DNA of 64,000 nt from Blastococcus saxobsidens (GTDB taxonomy: Bacteria > Actinomycetota > Actinomycetes > Mycobacteriales > Geodermatophilaceae). The stretch is taken from positions 22,498-86,497 of the forward strand of contig NZ_POQT01000017.1 in the NCBI RefSeq assembly GCF_002938435.1, written 5' to 3'. The notes beneath the pieces were generated by a model. That model was not told the DNA's origin. It made no database searches and saw nothing but the letters and a program-made list of their open reading frames with translations. The position numbers were made by a program, and so were the translations under genes. Below, piece after piece: positions 43,246 to 51,040 of the stretch (within the stretch, counting starts at the first letter, position 1; the number at the start of each line of letters is the position of its first letter).

Positions 43246-44463
43246 ATGACGGCCGGAGCCCTCGACATCCCCCTGGAGTACGTGCGGCTGGGGCTGCGCT
43301 TCGACCGGCTGGAGCCAGGCTTCGTCGACGCCTACACCGGCGACCCGCGGATCCGCGCGGCGGTTCAGGACGAGCCGGCGCCCACCCCGCAGCGGCTGCG
43401 CGACCGGGCGCGGGACCTGCTGCGCGAGCTCGACGCGGCGGACCTGCCCGAGGACCGGGCCGATTTCCTCCGCGGTCAGCTGGCCGGCCTGGAGTGCAGC
43501 GCCCGCAAGCTCAGCGGGGAGCCGCTGGGGTTCGTCGACGAGGTGCGCTCCTACTTCCAGGTCGACGTCGAGCTCGGCGACGAGTCGGTCTACGCGGCGG
43601 CGCACGCCGACCTGGACGCGCTGCTGCCGGGCGACGGCCCGCTGGCCGAGCGGTACGCGGCCCACCGCCGTCGCGAGGAGTGCCCGCCGGCCCGGCTGGA
43701 GGTCGCGGTGCAGGCGCTGTCGAGCGCGCTGCGCGACCACGTGCGCGGCCGGTACGGACTGCCCGAGGTCGAGACCGTGCGCTACGAGGTCGTCACCGAC
43801 AAGCCGTGGTCGGGCTTCAACTACTACGAGGGTGGCTACCGGTCGCGGGTGGCCATCAACGCCGACCTCCCGCACCGGCTGTCGCAGCTGCCGCACCTGG
43901 TGGCTCACGAGTCCTACCCCGGCCACCACACCGAGCACTGCCGCAAGGAGAGCGGGCTGGTCGAGCGCAGCGGCCGGCTGGAGCACACGGTGTTCCTCGT
44001 CAACACCCCGGAGTGCCTGATGGCCGAGGGTCTCGCCGACCTCGGCGTCCAGGCCGCCATCGGCGAGGGCTGGGGAACCTGGGCCGCGGACGTCCTCGGC
44101 GACCTGGGACTGCGGTTCGACGGTGTGCTGGCCGAGAGGATCTCGACGGCGGCGGCCCCGCTCAACCGGGTCCGGCAGGACGCCGCCGTGCTGCTGCACG
44201 ATCGCGGTGCCCACCCCGAGGACGTCAGCGCCTTCCTCCAGCGCTGGTCGCTGGTCAGCCCCGACCGCGCCCGCCAGCAGATCCGCTTCCTCACCGACCC
44301 GCTGTGGAGGGCCTACACCTCCACCTACGTCGAGGGGTTCGCGCTGCTCTCGCGCTGGCTCGCGGACCGGCCGGCCGAGCAGCTCGTGGCCGACCGCTTC
44401 CTGCGGCTCCTCGACGAGCCGCTCACGCCCCGCCGCATCGCAGCCGAACTCCGGGCCGCCTGA
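43246..44463 (+). CDS. DUF885 family metallopeptidase-like protein
   Basis: A 405-residue protein of the DUF885 family, distant zinc peptidases. The metal motif HESYPGHHTEH lies near residue 220, with the second Glu in IGEGWGTWAADVL. Compared with longer DUF885 proteins (about 550 residues) it is a compact form. The ATG at 43246 is preceded six bases upstream by GAAACT, a weak -10-like hexamer. Peptidase activity is inferred from the motif. The next gene begins four bases after its stop. Confidence 0.85.
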   Translation: MTAGALDIPLEYVRLGLRFDRLEPGFVDAYTGDPRIRAAVQDEPAPTPQRLRDRARDLLRELDAADLPEDRADFLRGQLAGLECSARKLSGEPLGFVDEVRSYFQVDVELGDESVYAAAHADLDALLPGDGPLAERYAAHRRREECPPARLEVAVQALSSALRDHVRGRYGLPEVETVRYEVVTDKPWSGFNYYEGGYRSRVAINADLPHRLSQLPHLVAHESYPGHHTEHCRKESGLVERSGRLEHTVFLVNTPECLMAEGLADLGVQAAIGEGWGTWAADVLGDLGLRFDGVLAERISTAAAPLNRVRQDAAVLLHDRGAHPEDVSAFLQRWSLVSPDRARQQIRFLTDPLWRAYTSTYVEGFALLSRWLADRPAEQLVADRFLRLLDEPLTPRRIAAELRAA

Positions 44464-44466
44464 GCC

Positions 44467-44892
44467 GTGCGCTCCCGGACAGCAGCCCGCAAGCGCTTCC
44501 TCGGTCTGTGGACCGCGGGCTGGCTGGCGCTGCTCCTGGTCCTCGGCATGGTCAGGTACGGGGATCCGGCGGTGCAGTGGCCGGTGCTGCTGGTCCCCGC
44601 GCTATGGGCGCTGGTCGCGCTGCGCCCGCGGCGCCGGTCGGGCCGGGCCGGGGGCCGGCGGGCGCCGCGGGAGCCGGAGACGCTGGAATCGGACCTGTTC
44701 GCCGACGACGGCGACGAGGACGACCGGTACCGGCGCCGGTACGACCGCTACGACGACCGCTACGACGACCGCTACGACGACGAGGCGTACGAGGACCACC
44801 CGCCGCCCCTGCCGCCGGGCATGCGCACCGACACCGTAGAGCGCCCGGCGCTGCGGCGTCCCCACGACCCCCGCGAGGACGACCGGTGGTGA
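44467..44892 (+). CDS. Small membrane protein with Tyr/Asp-rich repeat tail
   Basis: A 141-residue protein with two hydrophobic segments near the N-terminus (LWTAGWLALLLVLGMV and WPVLLVPALWALVAL). A highly charged tail follows, including RYDRYDDRYDDRYDDE from three 12-base DNA repeats (44746-44781). The GTG start lies four bases after the DUF885 stop, so the two are probably co-transcribed. No family is recognised. The topology suggests a cytoplasmic acidic tail, whose binding partner is unknown. Confidence 0.65.
   Translation: MRSRTAARKRFLGLWTAGWLALLLVLGMVRYGDPAVQWPVLLVPALWALVALRPRRRSGRAGGRRAPREPETLESDLFADDGDEDDRYRRRYDRYDDRYDDRYDDEAYEDHPPPLPPGMRTDTVERPALRRPHDPREDDRW
44746..44781 (+). repeat. 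Three 12-base tandem repeats (RYDD)
   Basis: Three exact copies of cgctacgacgac inside the small membrane protein gene, coding Arg-Tyr-Asp-Asp. Exact DNA identity points to recent slippage. Confidence 0.85.
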
Positions 44893-45335
44893 CCGGCCGA
44901 CCCTGACGCCGCGGGCGGCGCATGTCGGCGAGGCGGCGCGCGAGCTCCTCGTCGGGGTCACGACGCGTCCACCGCCTGGTGGTGGGGTGGCGACGACCCT
45001 GCTGGTCGCCGTCCTGGGTGGGTGTTCGGCGTGCGGCGGTCCCAGCGGGAGTCCGTCCGAGCCCCTGCGGACGGGTGAGGTCGGTGTGACCCCGGTGACC
45101 CCATGGGGTGAACAACGCGTTGCATCGTCAGTCGTGGACGCGCTCCTGTCGGTGGGCGGGCATACCGTCCGAGGTGAACGGCGTGGAGCTGCCCTCGCCG
45201 TTCACGGGAGGCCCGGTTGGTGCTGACGAGTTCGTCGACCAGGGGGGCCGGCGCCCGGCCCTCGAGCCGGGGCCCGGCCACCTTCGAACAGGGGTGCGCC
45301 TCGCCCGCGAGGTCCCACCCCACGGGAGTCGATCC
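44893..45335. other. Intergenic region before the PIN-PhoH gene
   Basis: 443 bases without a supported gene. It holds the perfect 12-base palindrome accccatggggt near 45097, caacgcgttg near 45114, and a hairpin at 45174-45205 (next entry). A minus-strand frame around 44900-44990 reads DPDEELARRLADMRR and could be a very short peptide, but it has no start or ribosome site I trust. The rest is probably the promoter and leader of the PhoH-like gene. Confidence 0.5.
45174..45205. promoter_or_regulatory. Hairpin in the leader of the PIN-PhoH gene
   Basis: Perfect 10-base arms (gtgaacggcg and cgccgttcac) with a 12-base loop, 130 bases before the start codon. It may be an operator or an mRNA leader structure. 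Confidence 0.45.
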
Positions 45336-46631
45336 GTGACCACTCGCCGCACGTTCGTCCTCGACACCTCCGTCCTGCTGTCCGACCCGGGGGCCCTGCT
45401 GCGCTTCGGCGACGCCGACGTGGTGCTGCCGCTCGTCGTCATCGGAGAGCTCGAGGACAAGCGCAACCACCCCGAGCTCGGCTGGTTCGCCCGGCAGACG
45501 CTGCGCAGGCTCGACGACCTGCGGGTCGCTCACGGCCGGCTCGACGCGCCCGTGCCCATCGGCGAGGCCGGCGGGACGCTGCACGTGGAGCTCAACCACA
45601 GCGACCCCTCGGTGCTCCCGGCCGGCTTCCGCAACGACAGCAACGACTCGCGGATCATGGTCGTCGCGCTCAACCTGCGGGCCGAGGGGCGGGACGTCTG
45701 CCTCATCACCAAGGACGTGCCGCTGCGGGTGAAGGCGGCCGCCGTCGGCCTGGACACCGACGAGTACCGCGCGCACGACGTGGTCGACGCCGGCTGGACG
45801 GGCATGGCCGAGATCTCGGTCGACGACGACGAGATCGACGCGCTGTACGGGGCGGGGGAGGCCTTCCTGCCCGCTGCCGCCGAGCTGCCGACGCACACCG
45901 GTCTGGTCCTGCTGTCCTCCCGGGGGTCGGCTCTGGGACGCGTGACGCCGGACAAGCAGGTGCGCCTGGTCCGGGGGGACCGGGAGGCGTTCGGGCTGCA
46001 CGGCCGGTCCGCCGAGCAGCGGATCGCCTTGGACCTGCTGCTGGACCCCGAGATCGGCATCGTGTCGCTCGGCGGGCGGGCGGGCACCGGCAAGTCGGCG
46101 CTGGCGCTGTGCGCCGGGCTGGAGTCGGTGATGGAGCGGCGGGCGCACAAGAAGGTGGTCATCTTCCGGCCGCTGTACGCCGTCGGGGGGCAGGAGCTCG
46201 GGTACCTGCCGGGCGGCGAGGGCGAGAAGATGTCGCCCTGGGCGCAGGCCGTCTACGACACGCTCGGCGCGCTGGTCTCCAAGGAGGTCCTGGAGGAGAT
46301 CGCCGGTCGCGATCTGATCGAGGTCCTGCCGCTCACCCACATCCGCGGCCGGTCGCTGCACGACTCGTTCGTGATCGTCGACGAGGCGCAGTCGCTCGAG
46401 CGCGGTGTGCTGCTCACCGTGCTCTCCCGGCTGGGCAGCAACTCGCGGGTCGTCCTCACCCACGACGTCGCGCAGCGGGACAACCTGCGGGTCGGCCGGC
46501 ACGACGGCATCACCGCAGTCATCGAGAAGCTCAAGGGGCACGTGCTCTTCGCGCACACGACGCTCACCCGCTCCGAGCGCTCCCCGATCGCGGCGCTGGT
46601 CACCGAGATGCTGGAGGACCTGCCGATCTGA
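45336..46631 (+). CDS. PIN-PhoH (PhoH2-like) ribonuclease/helicase
   Basis: A 431-residue fusion. The N-terminal PIN ribonuclease domain has acidic residues at D10 ([12 protein letters not shown]), E40 region ([12 protein letters not shown]) and D101/D104 ([13 protein letters not shown]). The C-terminal PhoH ATPase has Walker [10 protein letters not shown] at 246-254, Walker [13 protein letters not shown], and [13 protein letters not shown]. Such PIN-PhoH proteins unwind and cut RNA. The GTG at 45336 has GGGAG upstream. It stands alone on the plus strand, after the leader hairpins. Confidence 0.93.
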   Translation: MTTRRTFVLDTSVLLSDPGALLRFGDADVVLPLVVIGELEDKRNHPELGWFARQTLRRLDDLRVAHGRLDAPVPIGEAGGTLHVELNHSDPSVLPAGFRNDSNDSRIMVVALNLRAEGRDVCLITKDVPLRVKAAAVGLDTDEYRAHDVVDAGWTGMAEISVDDDEIDALYGAGEAFLPAAAELPTHTGLVLLSSRGSALGRVTPDKQVRLVRGDREAFGLHGRSAEQRIALDLLLDPEIGIVSLGGRAGTGKSALALCAGLESVMERRAHKKVVIFRPLYAVGGQELGYLPGGEGEKMSPWAQAVYDTLGALVSKEVLEEIAGRDLIEVLPLTHIRGRSLHDSFVIVDEAQSLERGVLLTVLSRLGSNSRVVLTHDVAQRDNLRVGRHDGITAVIEKLKGHVLFAHTTLTRSERSPIAALVTEMLEDLPI

Positions 46632-46796
46632 CCCGCCGCACCGCCGCTCTGGGGGTGTTCTTGACGCTGTGGGGGTCCTGCGGGGCCCCGGAGGAGCCAG
46701 GACCACCCCCGGAGCGAGGCATCCACAGCCTCGCCCTGTATCCACCGATCCGTCGAGGGACTGGCTGCGCGGGCGGCGACCGTCGATGGTGTCCTC

Positions 46797-47487
46797 CTCG
46801 GGCTGCCGTGGGAGGACGTCGCGCTGGACCGTCCACGTGACGCGGCCGCCGGGCTCGTGGACCGACCGCAGCACCGTGCTGTGCTGCCGCGCGTCTCGCA
46901 TCCGCGAGGGCGAGGTGGTCGAGGTCGCCGGGATGCGGTGACCGACCCGGTCCGGCACCGTGCTGGACCTGGCTCGTTCGCTGCCGCACGAGACGGCCGT
47001 GGTGGCCCTCGACGCAGCGCTGAACGGGAGGCTGCTCGCGCACGACCAGGTCCGTGCGCGGCTGTTCGACATCGCCGGATCACCCGCGGCGAGGAGCGCG
47101 GCGAGGGTCGTCGCCGCGGCGGACGCCCGGAGCGAGAGCGTCGGGGAGAGCCGCAGCCGGGTGATCCTGCAGCGGTAGGGGCTGTCGCCCTCGGACCTGC
47201 AGTTCGAGATCGGGTCCGGATCGGGAGCGCTGGTCGCCGGCACGGACTTAGCCTGGGAGGGCGCCCGCCTCGTGGGGCAGTTCGACGGCCGGGTGAAGTA
47301 CGGGAGGTCGCTCCGGCGGGGGCTGGAGCCGGGGGATGCGGTCTTCGCGGAGAAGCGTCGGGAGGACGCCGTCCGGCACGAGCAGTGGGACGTCGTGCGG
47401 TGGGTCCGGGCGGAGCTCGCCGCGCCGCACCGCCTGGCCGCCGAGGTGCGCAGGGCCGTGGAACGGGCCGGGCGACGGATCGGGTGA
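46797..47487 (+). pseudogene. Decayed DUF559/AbiEi-like protein gene
   Basis: Three blocks of a protein type common in actinobacteria (N-terminal wHTH-like region, C-terminal endonuclease-like DUF559 fold). Block 1 (to 46938) holds VHVTRPPGSWTDRS and EGEVVEVAGMR, then stops. Block 2, in another frame (about 46950-47175), holds TVLDLARSLPHETAVVALDA and SESVGESRSRVILQR, ending in TAG at 47176. Block 3 continues the same frame to 47487 with GQFDGRVKYGRSL and EKRREDAVRHEQWDVVRW. At least one frameshift and one nonsense codon make it dead. Confidence 0.75.
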
Positions 47488-47561
47488 CGGCTCTGGGGGT
47501 CCGGCAACCGCCGTCGGGGTCCCGCAGCGCCACGAATGCGGCAGTCGGACTCCCGGAGTGG

Positions 47562-47819
47562 TCAGGCGGTGGCGCGCTCGCCGTCCGGCTCGGCGTCGGC
47601 GACCGCACGGTGGACGGGTCGCCGCTTGGGTTTCCGCTCGGGCTTCGGCGGCGTGGCCACCGCGCGGACCAGCGCGACGGCCGCCCACCCGGCCAGCAGG
47701 CACCAGGGCAGCCGGTTCACCATCTCCTCGGTCGTGAAGTCACCGCGCAGCCCGAGCGCGAGCACGGGCACGGCCAGCACGAACCCGACGAGGAGGACGT
47801 CCCAGCGGAACGGGCTCAT
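47562..47819 (-). CDS. Small membrane protein at the end of the flagellar operon
   Basis: An 85-residue protein with two predicted helices (VLLVGFVLAVPVLALGL and LLAGWAAVALVRAVA) and a basic tail (KPERKPKRRPVHRA). Its ATG overlaps the stop of the FlhF-like gene by ATGA, so it is co-translated with flagellar genes. No family is recognised. Tight coupling suggests a flagellar or envelope role, which is inference. It is the last gene of the minus-strand block. Confidence 0.7.
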   Translation of the reverse strand: MSPFRWDVLLVGFVLAVPVLALGLRGDFTTEEMVNRLPWCLLAGWAAVALVRAVATPPKPERKPKRRPVHRAVADAEPDGERATA

Positions 47820-50800
47820 GCCTGCGGGCTGTCCAGGCGCTCGCAGAGCAGCGAGGCCCAGCGGTGCGGGGTGGCGCGGACACCGTCGAGGAGGGCCACG
47901 GGCACGGTCAGCCGCCGCAGCACGGCGGCCGGGTCGGCGCTCAGGTCGGTGTCCTGCACGGCCAGCGCGTCGACCCGTGCGAGGCCGTCCAGCCACAGCT
48001 CGAGGTCCTCGGGCTTGCGGGTCGCCTCGACCACGGCCCACACGGCGACCGGCGACCAGATCGCCAGCATCTGCGCCATCCAGTACGCGTCGCTGCGCAG
48101 GGGCGCGTCGACGGCGACGATGGTCAGCGTGCTGGCGTTCGCGGCCTCCTGACGACGGTCGATCGCCGCGTCGATGGTCGTCATGCGGCTGGCCTTGGGC
48201 GCGAGGCCGGCCAGATCACCGCGGGTCGCCCACTGCACGCGGTCGGGGTCCAGCCGCAGGGACGCGGCCAGGGAGCGCGCGGCCCGCAGCGTCTCGACGC
48301 CGGGGCCCACGATGAACAGCACCTCGCCGGCGCCCGTGGGCACCTGCGGCACCTCGGGGAGGCCGGCGGCCAGCGCCTGGGTGAGGGCGGCGTACGTGCC
48401 GTCGGCGGCGACCGCGGCCGTGAAGCCGGTGCCGAGCAGGAACTCGGGCAGGCCCAGCGCGACCAACCCGGCCAGGACCTCCTGCGGGGTGGAGGCGGCG
48501 GTGCGCGGCGTGCCCCCGGGGGCGGGGGCGGTGGCCCGCTCGGTGGCCGGCTGCTCGTCGTCGAGCTCGGGCATCTCGGGCAGGTCGGGGCCGGCCATCA
48601 GCGGGGCCACCGGCAGCCGGGTGACGGTCGCCAGGCTCCGCATCGCCGGGGCGGCGGTGCGCGGCTTCTCCGCGGCCACGGGCTTCTCCGAAACGGCCGC
48701 CTTCTCGTCGACCGCCGGCGCCTCCGCGCGGTCCCCTGCCTCGGCCGTCTCCGCAGGTTCCGCGGCCGGCGCGGCGGGGCGCGACGGCGGGACGGCAGGG
48801 CGCCCGGACGACGGCGGGACGGGGGGCAGCCCGCGACCGCGGCTGCCCGCGAGCGGGGGCAGCAGCGAGACGCGGGGCATGACGGTGGTGGCGTCGAGCG
48901 ACATCGTCATCGGCGCGGGGTCGCTGGCGGTACGGGCCAGCATCGGGGCCAGCTCCGCGACGGCCTCGGCGACGGCGGTCTCGTTCGCCTCCCGGGTGCG
49001 GGCCACCTCGGCAGCGGCCGGACGCGCGTCGGCCTCCGGCTGCGGCTCGGGTGCGACGGTCTCGGCCTGCGCGACGGCAGGCTCGGGCGCCCGCTCCGGC
49101 GCCGTCCCGGCGACGAACAGCTCGGCAGCAGGAGCCGACGGGGCCGGGGTGGCGAGCTGCTCGGCGGGCGCGACGACGTCCTCGGCCTCGTCGACTCCGG
49201 CCTCGACGGCCTCGTCGACCTCGGCCTCGACGACCTCAACCTCGACGACCTCAACCTCGACGGCCTCAACCTCGACGGCCTCAACCTCGACGGCCTCGGC
49301 CTCGGGAGCCGCGGGAGCCTCGGCGGCCTCGGGCTCCACGGCGACGGACTCCTCGACGACCTGGACCGCCCCGGCCGGTGCGGGGGCGGGGTCGCGGAGC
49401 ACGATGTCGGCCCAGATGGGGGCGTCAGCCCGGTCGACCGGGACGGTTTCCTCGACGACCGGCTCGCCCCACAGCGGCGAGTACGACGGCGTCGGCGCGG
49501 GAACCGGGGTGCCCCAGCCGAGGTCCGTGGTGGACGGCGCGACGGCGGAGGTGCCGAACAGCGAGTGGTTCGACGTGCGGGAGTCCCAGCCGGCGGCGAC
49601 CTGCGCGATGAGCGGCGCCGGGGCGGCGGTCACGACCGGGGTCGGCTGCGCGAGCGGCTCGACCACCGGCTCGGCGGTGGCCACGACCGGCTCGGCGACG
49701 GAAACGACCGGCTCGGCGGTGGTAGCCGGCTCCGCCGCGCGGGCCGGCTCGACGGCAGGCGATGCCGCGACGACGGGTGCTGGGCTCTCGGCGATGACGG
49801 CTGCCGGGGGCTCCGCGATGGCCTCCTGCGGGGAGTCGCCGGCGAGCATCTTGCGCAGGATGCCGGCCAGCGCCTCGTCCGAGTGGCCCTGGGCCAGGGC
49901 CGACCGCAGTGCCTCGGCGATCTCCTCCTGGCGGGCGGACGCTGCGGGAGCGACGGACTCCGGCTGCGCGGCCCAGGTGGGGACCCCCACCGGGCCGTCC
50001 GTGCTCGTGGAGGGCGGCGTGACGACCTGTTCTCCCACCGTTGTCTCCTCCTGGTGCACGGCCTTGGACCGCATCGACGTGTCAGCTGAACGGATGGCCG
50101 CGGCCAGGGACGGTCGGGGCGCCGGGGTGTCCGGCATCTGGACCAGCTGCTTCTGACGGGGTCGGGGGGCCGGCTCCTCGATGGGGCGGGACGCCGGCTC
50201 CTCCACGGGACGGAGGGCCGCCTCGTCCACGGGGCGGGCGACCGGCTCGTCCAGCGCCTGCTCGACGGCGTGGCGCACGTCCCGGTCACCGGCCACCATG
50301 CGCGCCAGCGCGGCGGTGAACGGGGACGGGGCGTCGGAGGCCTCGGCCGCCGCGAGCGCGGCGGCGAACGGGGACCCGGGCACAGCGGCGGCCTCGACCG
50401 GCGCGGCCGGCTCTACGTGCACCCGCTCGCGCGGCGCGGTCGACGGACGGCTGGCGCGGGGGAAGGCGGCCCGGGGGAAGGCGCCGCCGTCGGTGACCGG
50501 GTCGGCCGCGGGCGCGGCACCGTAGGCGGATGCGGCACGGGCCGGAGCGGCGGAACGGGGCGGCTGGTGCGCGGAAGCCGGCTGACGGGCGGGGGCCGTG
50601 GCCGGACGGGGCGTCGGGACGGCACCGAGCAGGCCGGCGAGCTCGTCGAGGCGGTCGTCGTCGTCCGCCGGCCGAGCCGGACGCGCAGCGGGGCGCGGAC
50701 CTGTGGCGGGAGCGCCGCCGGACCGCGCGGCCTCGGCGGCCCAGGCGGCGGCACCGTTCCGGGCCGGGGCGGCCGCGCGGGCGGGGGAGGCCGACGCCAG

Positions 50801-51040
50801 CGGCGAGTCGTAGGACGCGACGGGCGCAGCGGGGGCAGGGCCGGTCGACGGCGTGGGCAGCCCGGGGCGGCCGAACTGGTCGGCGACCTCGGCCACGTAG
50901 CGCTCGGTGGCGAAGAAGCCCAGCACCCCGCCGGAGCGGACGCGGCGCACCCCGACCACCCGCGCGTGCGGACCGAACTGCTCGCGCGCCGCGGCGATCG
51001 CGTCGTCGCGCGTGGCGGCCTCAACGGATCGCAACGGCAC
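47816..51040 (-). CDS. Oversized FlhF-like protein without GTPase motifs
   Basis: A 1074-residue protein placed directly after flhA, where flhF normally sits. Residues 1-55 match the FlhF N-terminus (AAAREQFGPHARVVGVRRV, then GGVLGFFATERY). Residues 60-860 are low-complexity Ala/Pro/Val/Glu-rich. The C-terminal 200 residues follow the SRP-GTPase fold (LFIVGPGVETLRAARSLAAS near 911), but the P-loop Gly-Lys-Thr is absent, and the later motifs read VDAPL and VQDTD instead of DTAG and TKxD. It is probably a pseudo-GTPase that may position the flagellum. Start overlaps the flhA end by 20 bases. Confidence 0.8.
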   Translation of the reverse strand: MPLRSVEAATRDDAIAAAREQFGPHARVVGVRRVRSGGVLGFFATERYVAEVADQFGRPGLPTPSTGPAPAAPVASYDSPLASASPARAAAPARNGAAAWAAEAARSGGAPATGPRPAARPARPADDDDRLDELAGLLGAVPTPRPATAPARQPASAHQPPRSAAPARAASAYGAAPAADPVTDGGAFPRAAFPRASRPSTAPRERVHVEPAAPVEAAAVPGSPFAAALAAAEASDAPSPFTAALARMVAGDRDVRHAVEQALDEPVARPVDEAALRPVEEPASRPIEEPAPRPRQKQLVQMPDTPAPRPSLAAAIRSADTSMRSKAVHQEETTVGEQVVTPPSTSTDGPVGVPTWAAQPESVAPAASARQEEIAEALRSALAQGHSDEALAGILRKMLAGDSPQEAIAEPPAAVIAESPAPVVAASPAVEPARAAEPATTAEPVVSVAEPVVATAEPVVEPLAQPTPVVTAAPAPLIAQVAAGWDSRTSNHSLFGTSAVAPSTTDLGWGTPVPAPTPSYSPLWGEPVVEETVPVDRADAPIWADIVLRDPAPAPAGAVQVVEESVAVEPEAAEAPAAPEAEAVEVEAVEVEAVEVEVVEVEVVEAEVDEAVEAGVDEAEDVVAPAEQLATPAPSAPAAELFVAGTAPERAPEPAVAQAETVAPEPQPEADARPAAAEVARTREANETAVAEAVAELAPMLARTASDPAPMTMSLDATTVMPRVSLLPPLAGSRGRGLPPVPPSSGRPAVPPSRPAAPAAEPAETAEAGDRAEAPAVDEKAAVSEKPVAAEKPRTAAPAMRSLATVTRLPVAPLMAGPDLPEMPELDDEQPATERATAPAPGGTPRTAASTPQEVLAGLVALGLPEFLLGTGFTAAVAADGTYAALTQALAAGLPEVPQVPTGAGEVLFIVGPGVETLRAARSLAASLRLDPDRVQWATRGDLAGLAPKASRMTTIDAAIDRRQEAANASTLTIVAVDAPLRSDAYWMAQMLAIWSPVAVWAVVEATRKPEDLELWLDGLARVDALAVQDTDLSADPAAVLRRLTVPVALLDGVRATPHRWASLLCERLDSPQA
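49228..49302 (-). repeat. Five 15-base repeats in the FlhF-like gene
   Basis: Five nearly identical 15-base units, coding Val/Glu-rich pentapeptides (EVEAV, EVEVV) on the minus strand. More diverged copies continue on both sides. The close DNA identity indicates recent expansion, and copy number may vary between strains. Confidence 0.85.

Noticed and set aside
44958..47507. Long minus-strand open frame opposite the PIN-PhoH gene
   Set aside because: No family motif and biased composition; the plus-strand PIN and PhoH motifs are unmistakable.
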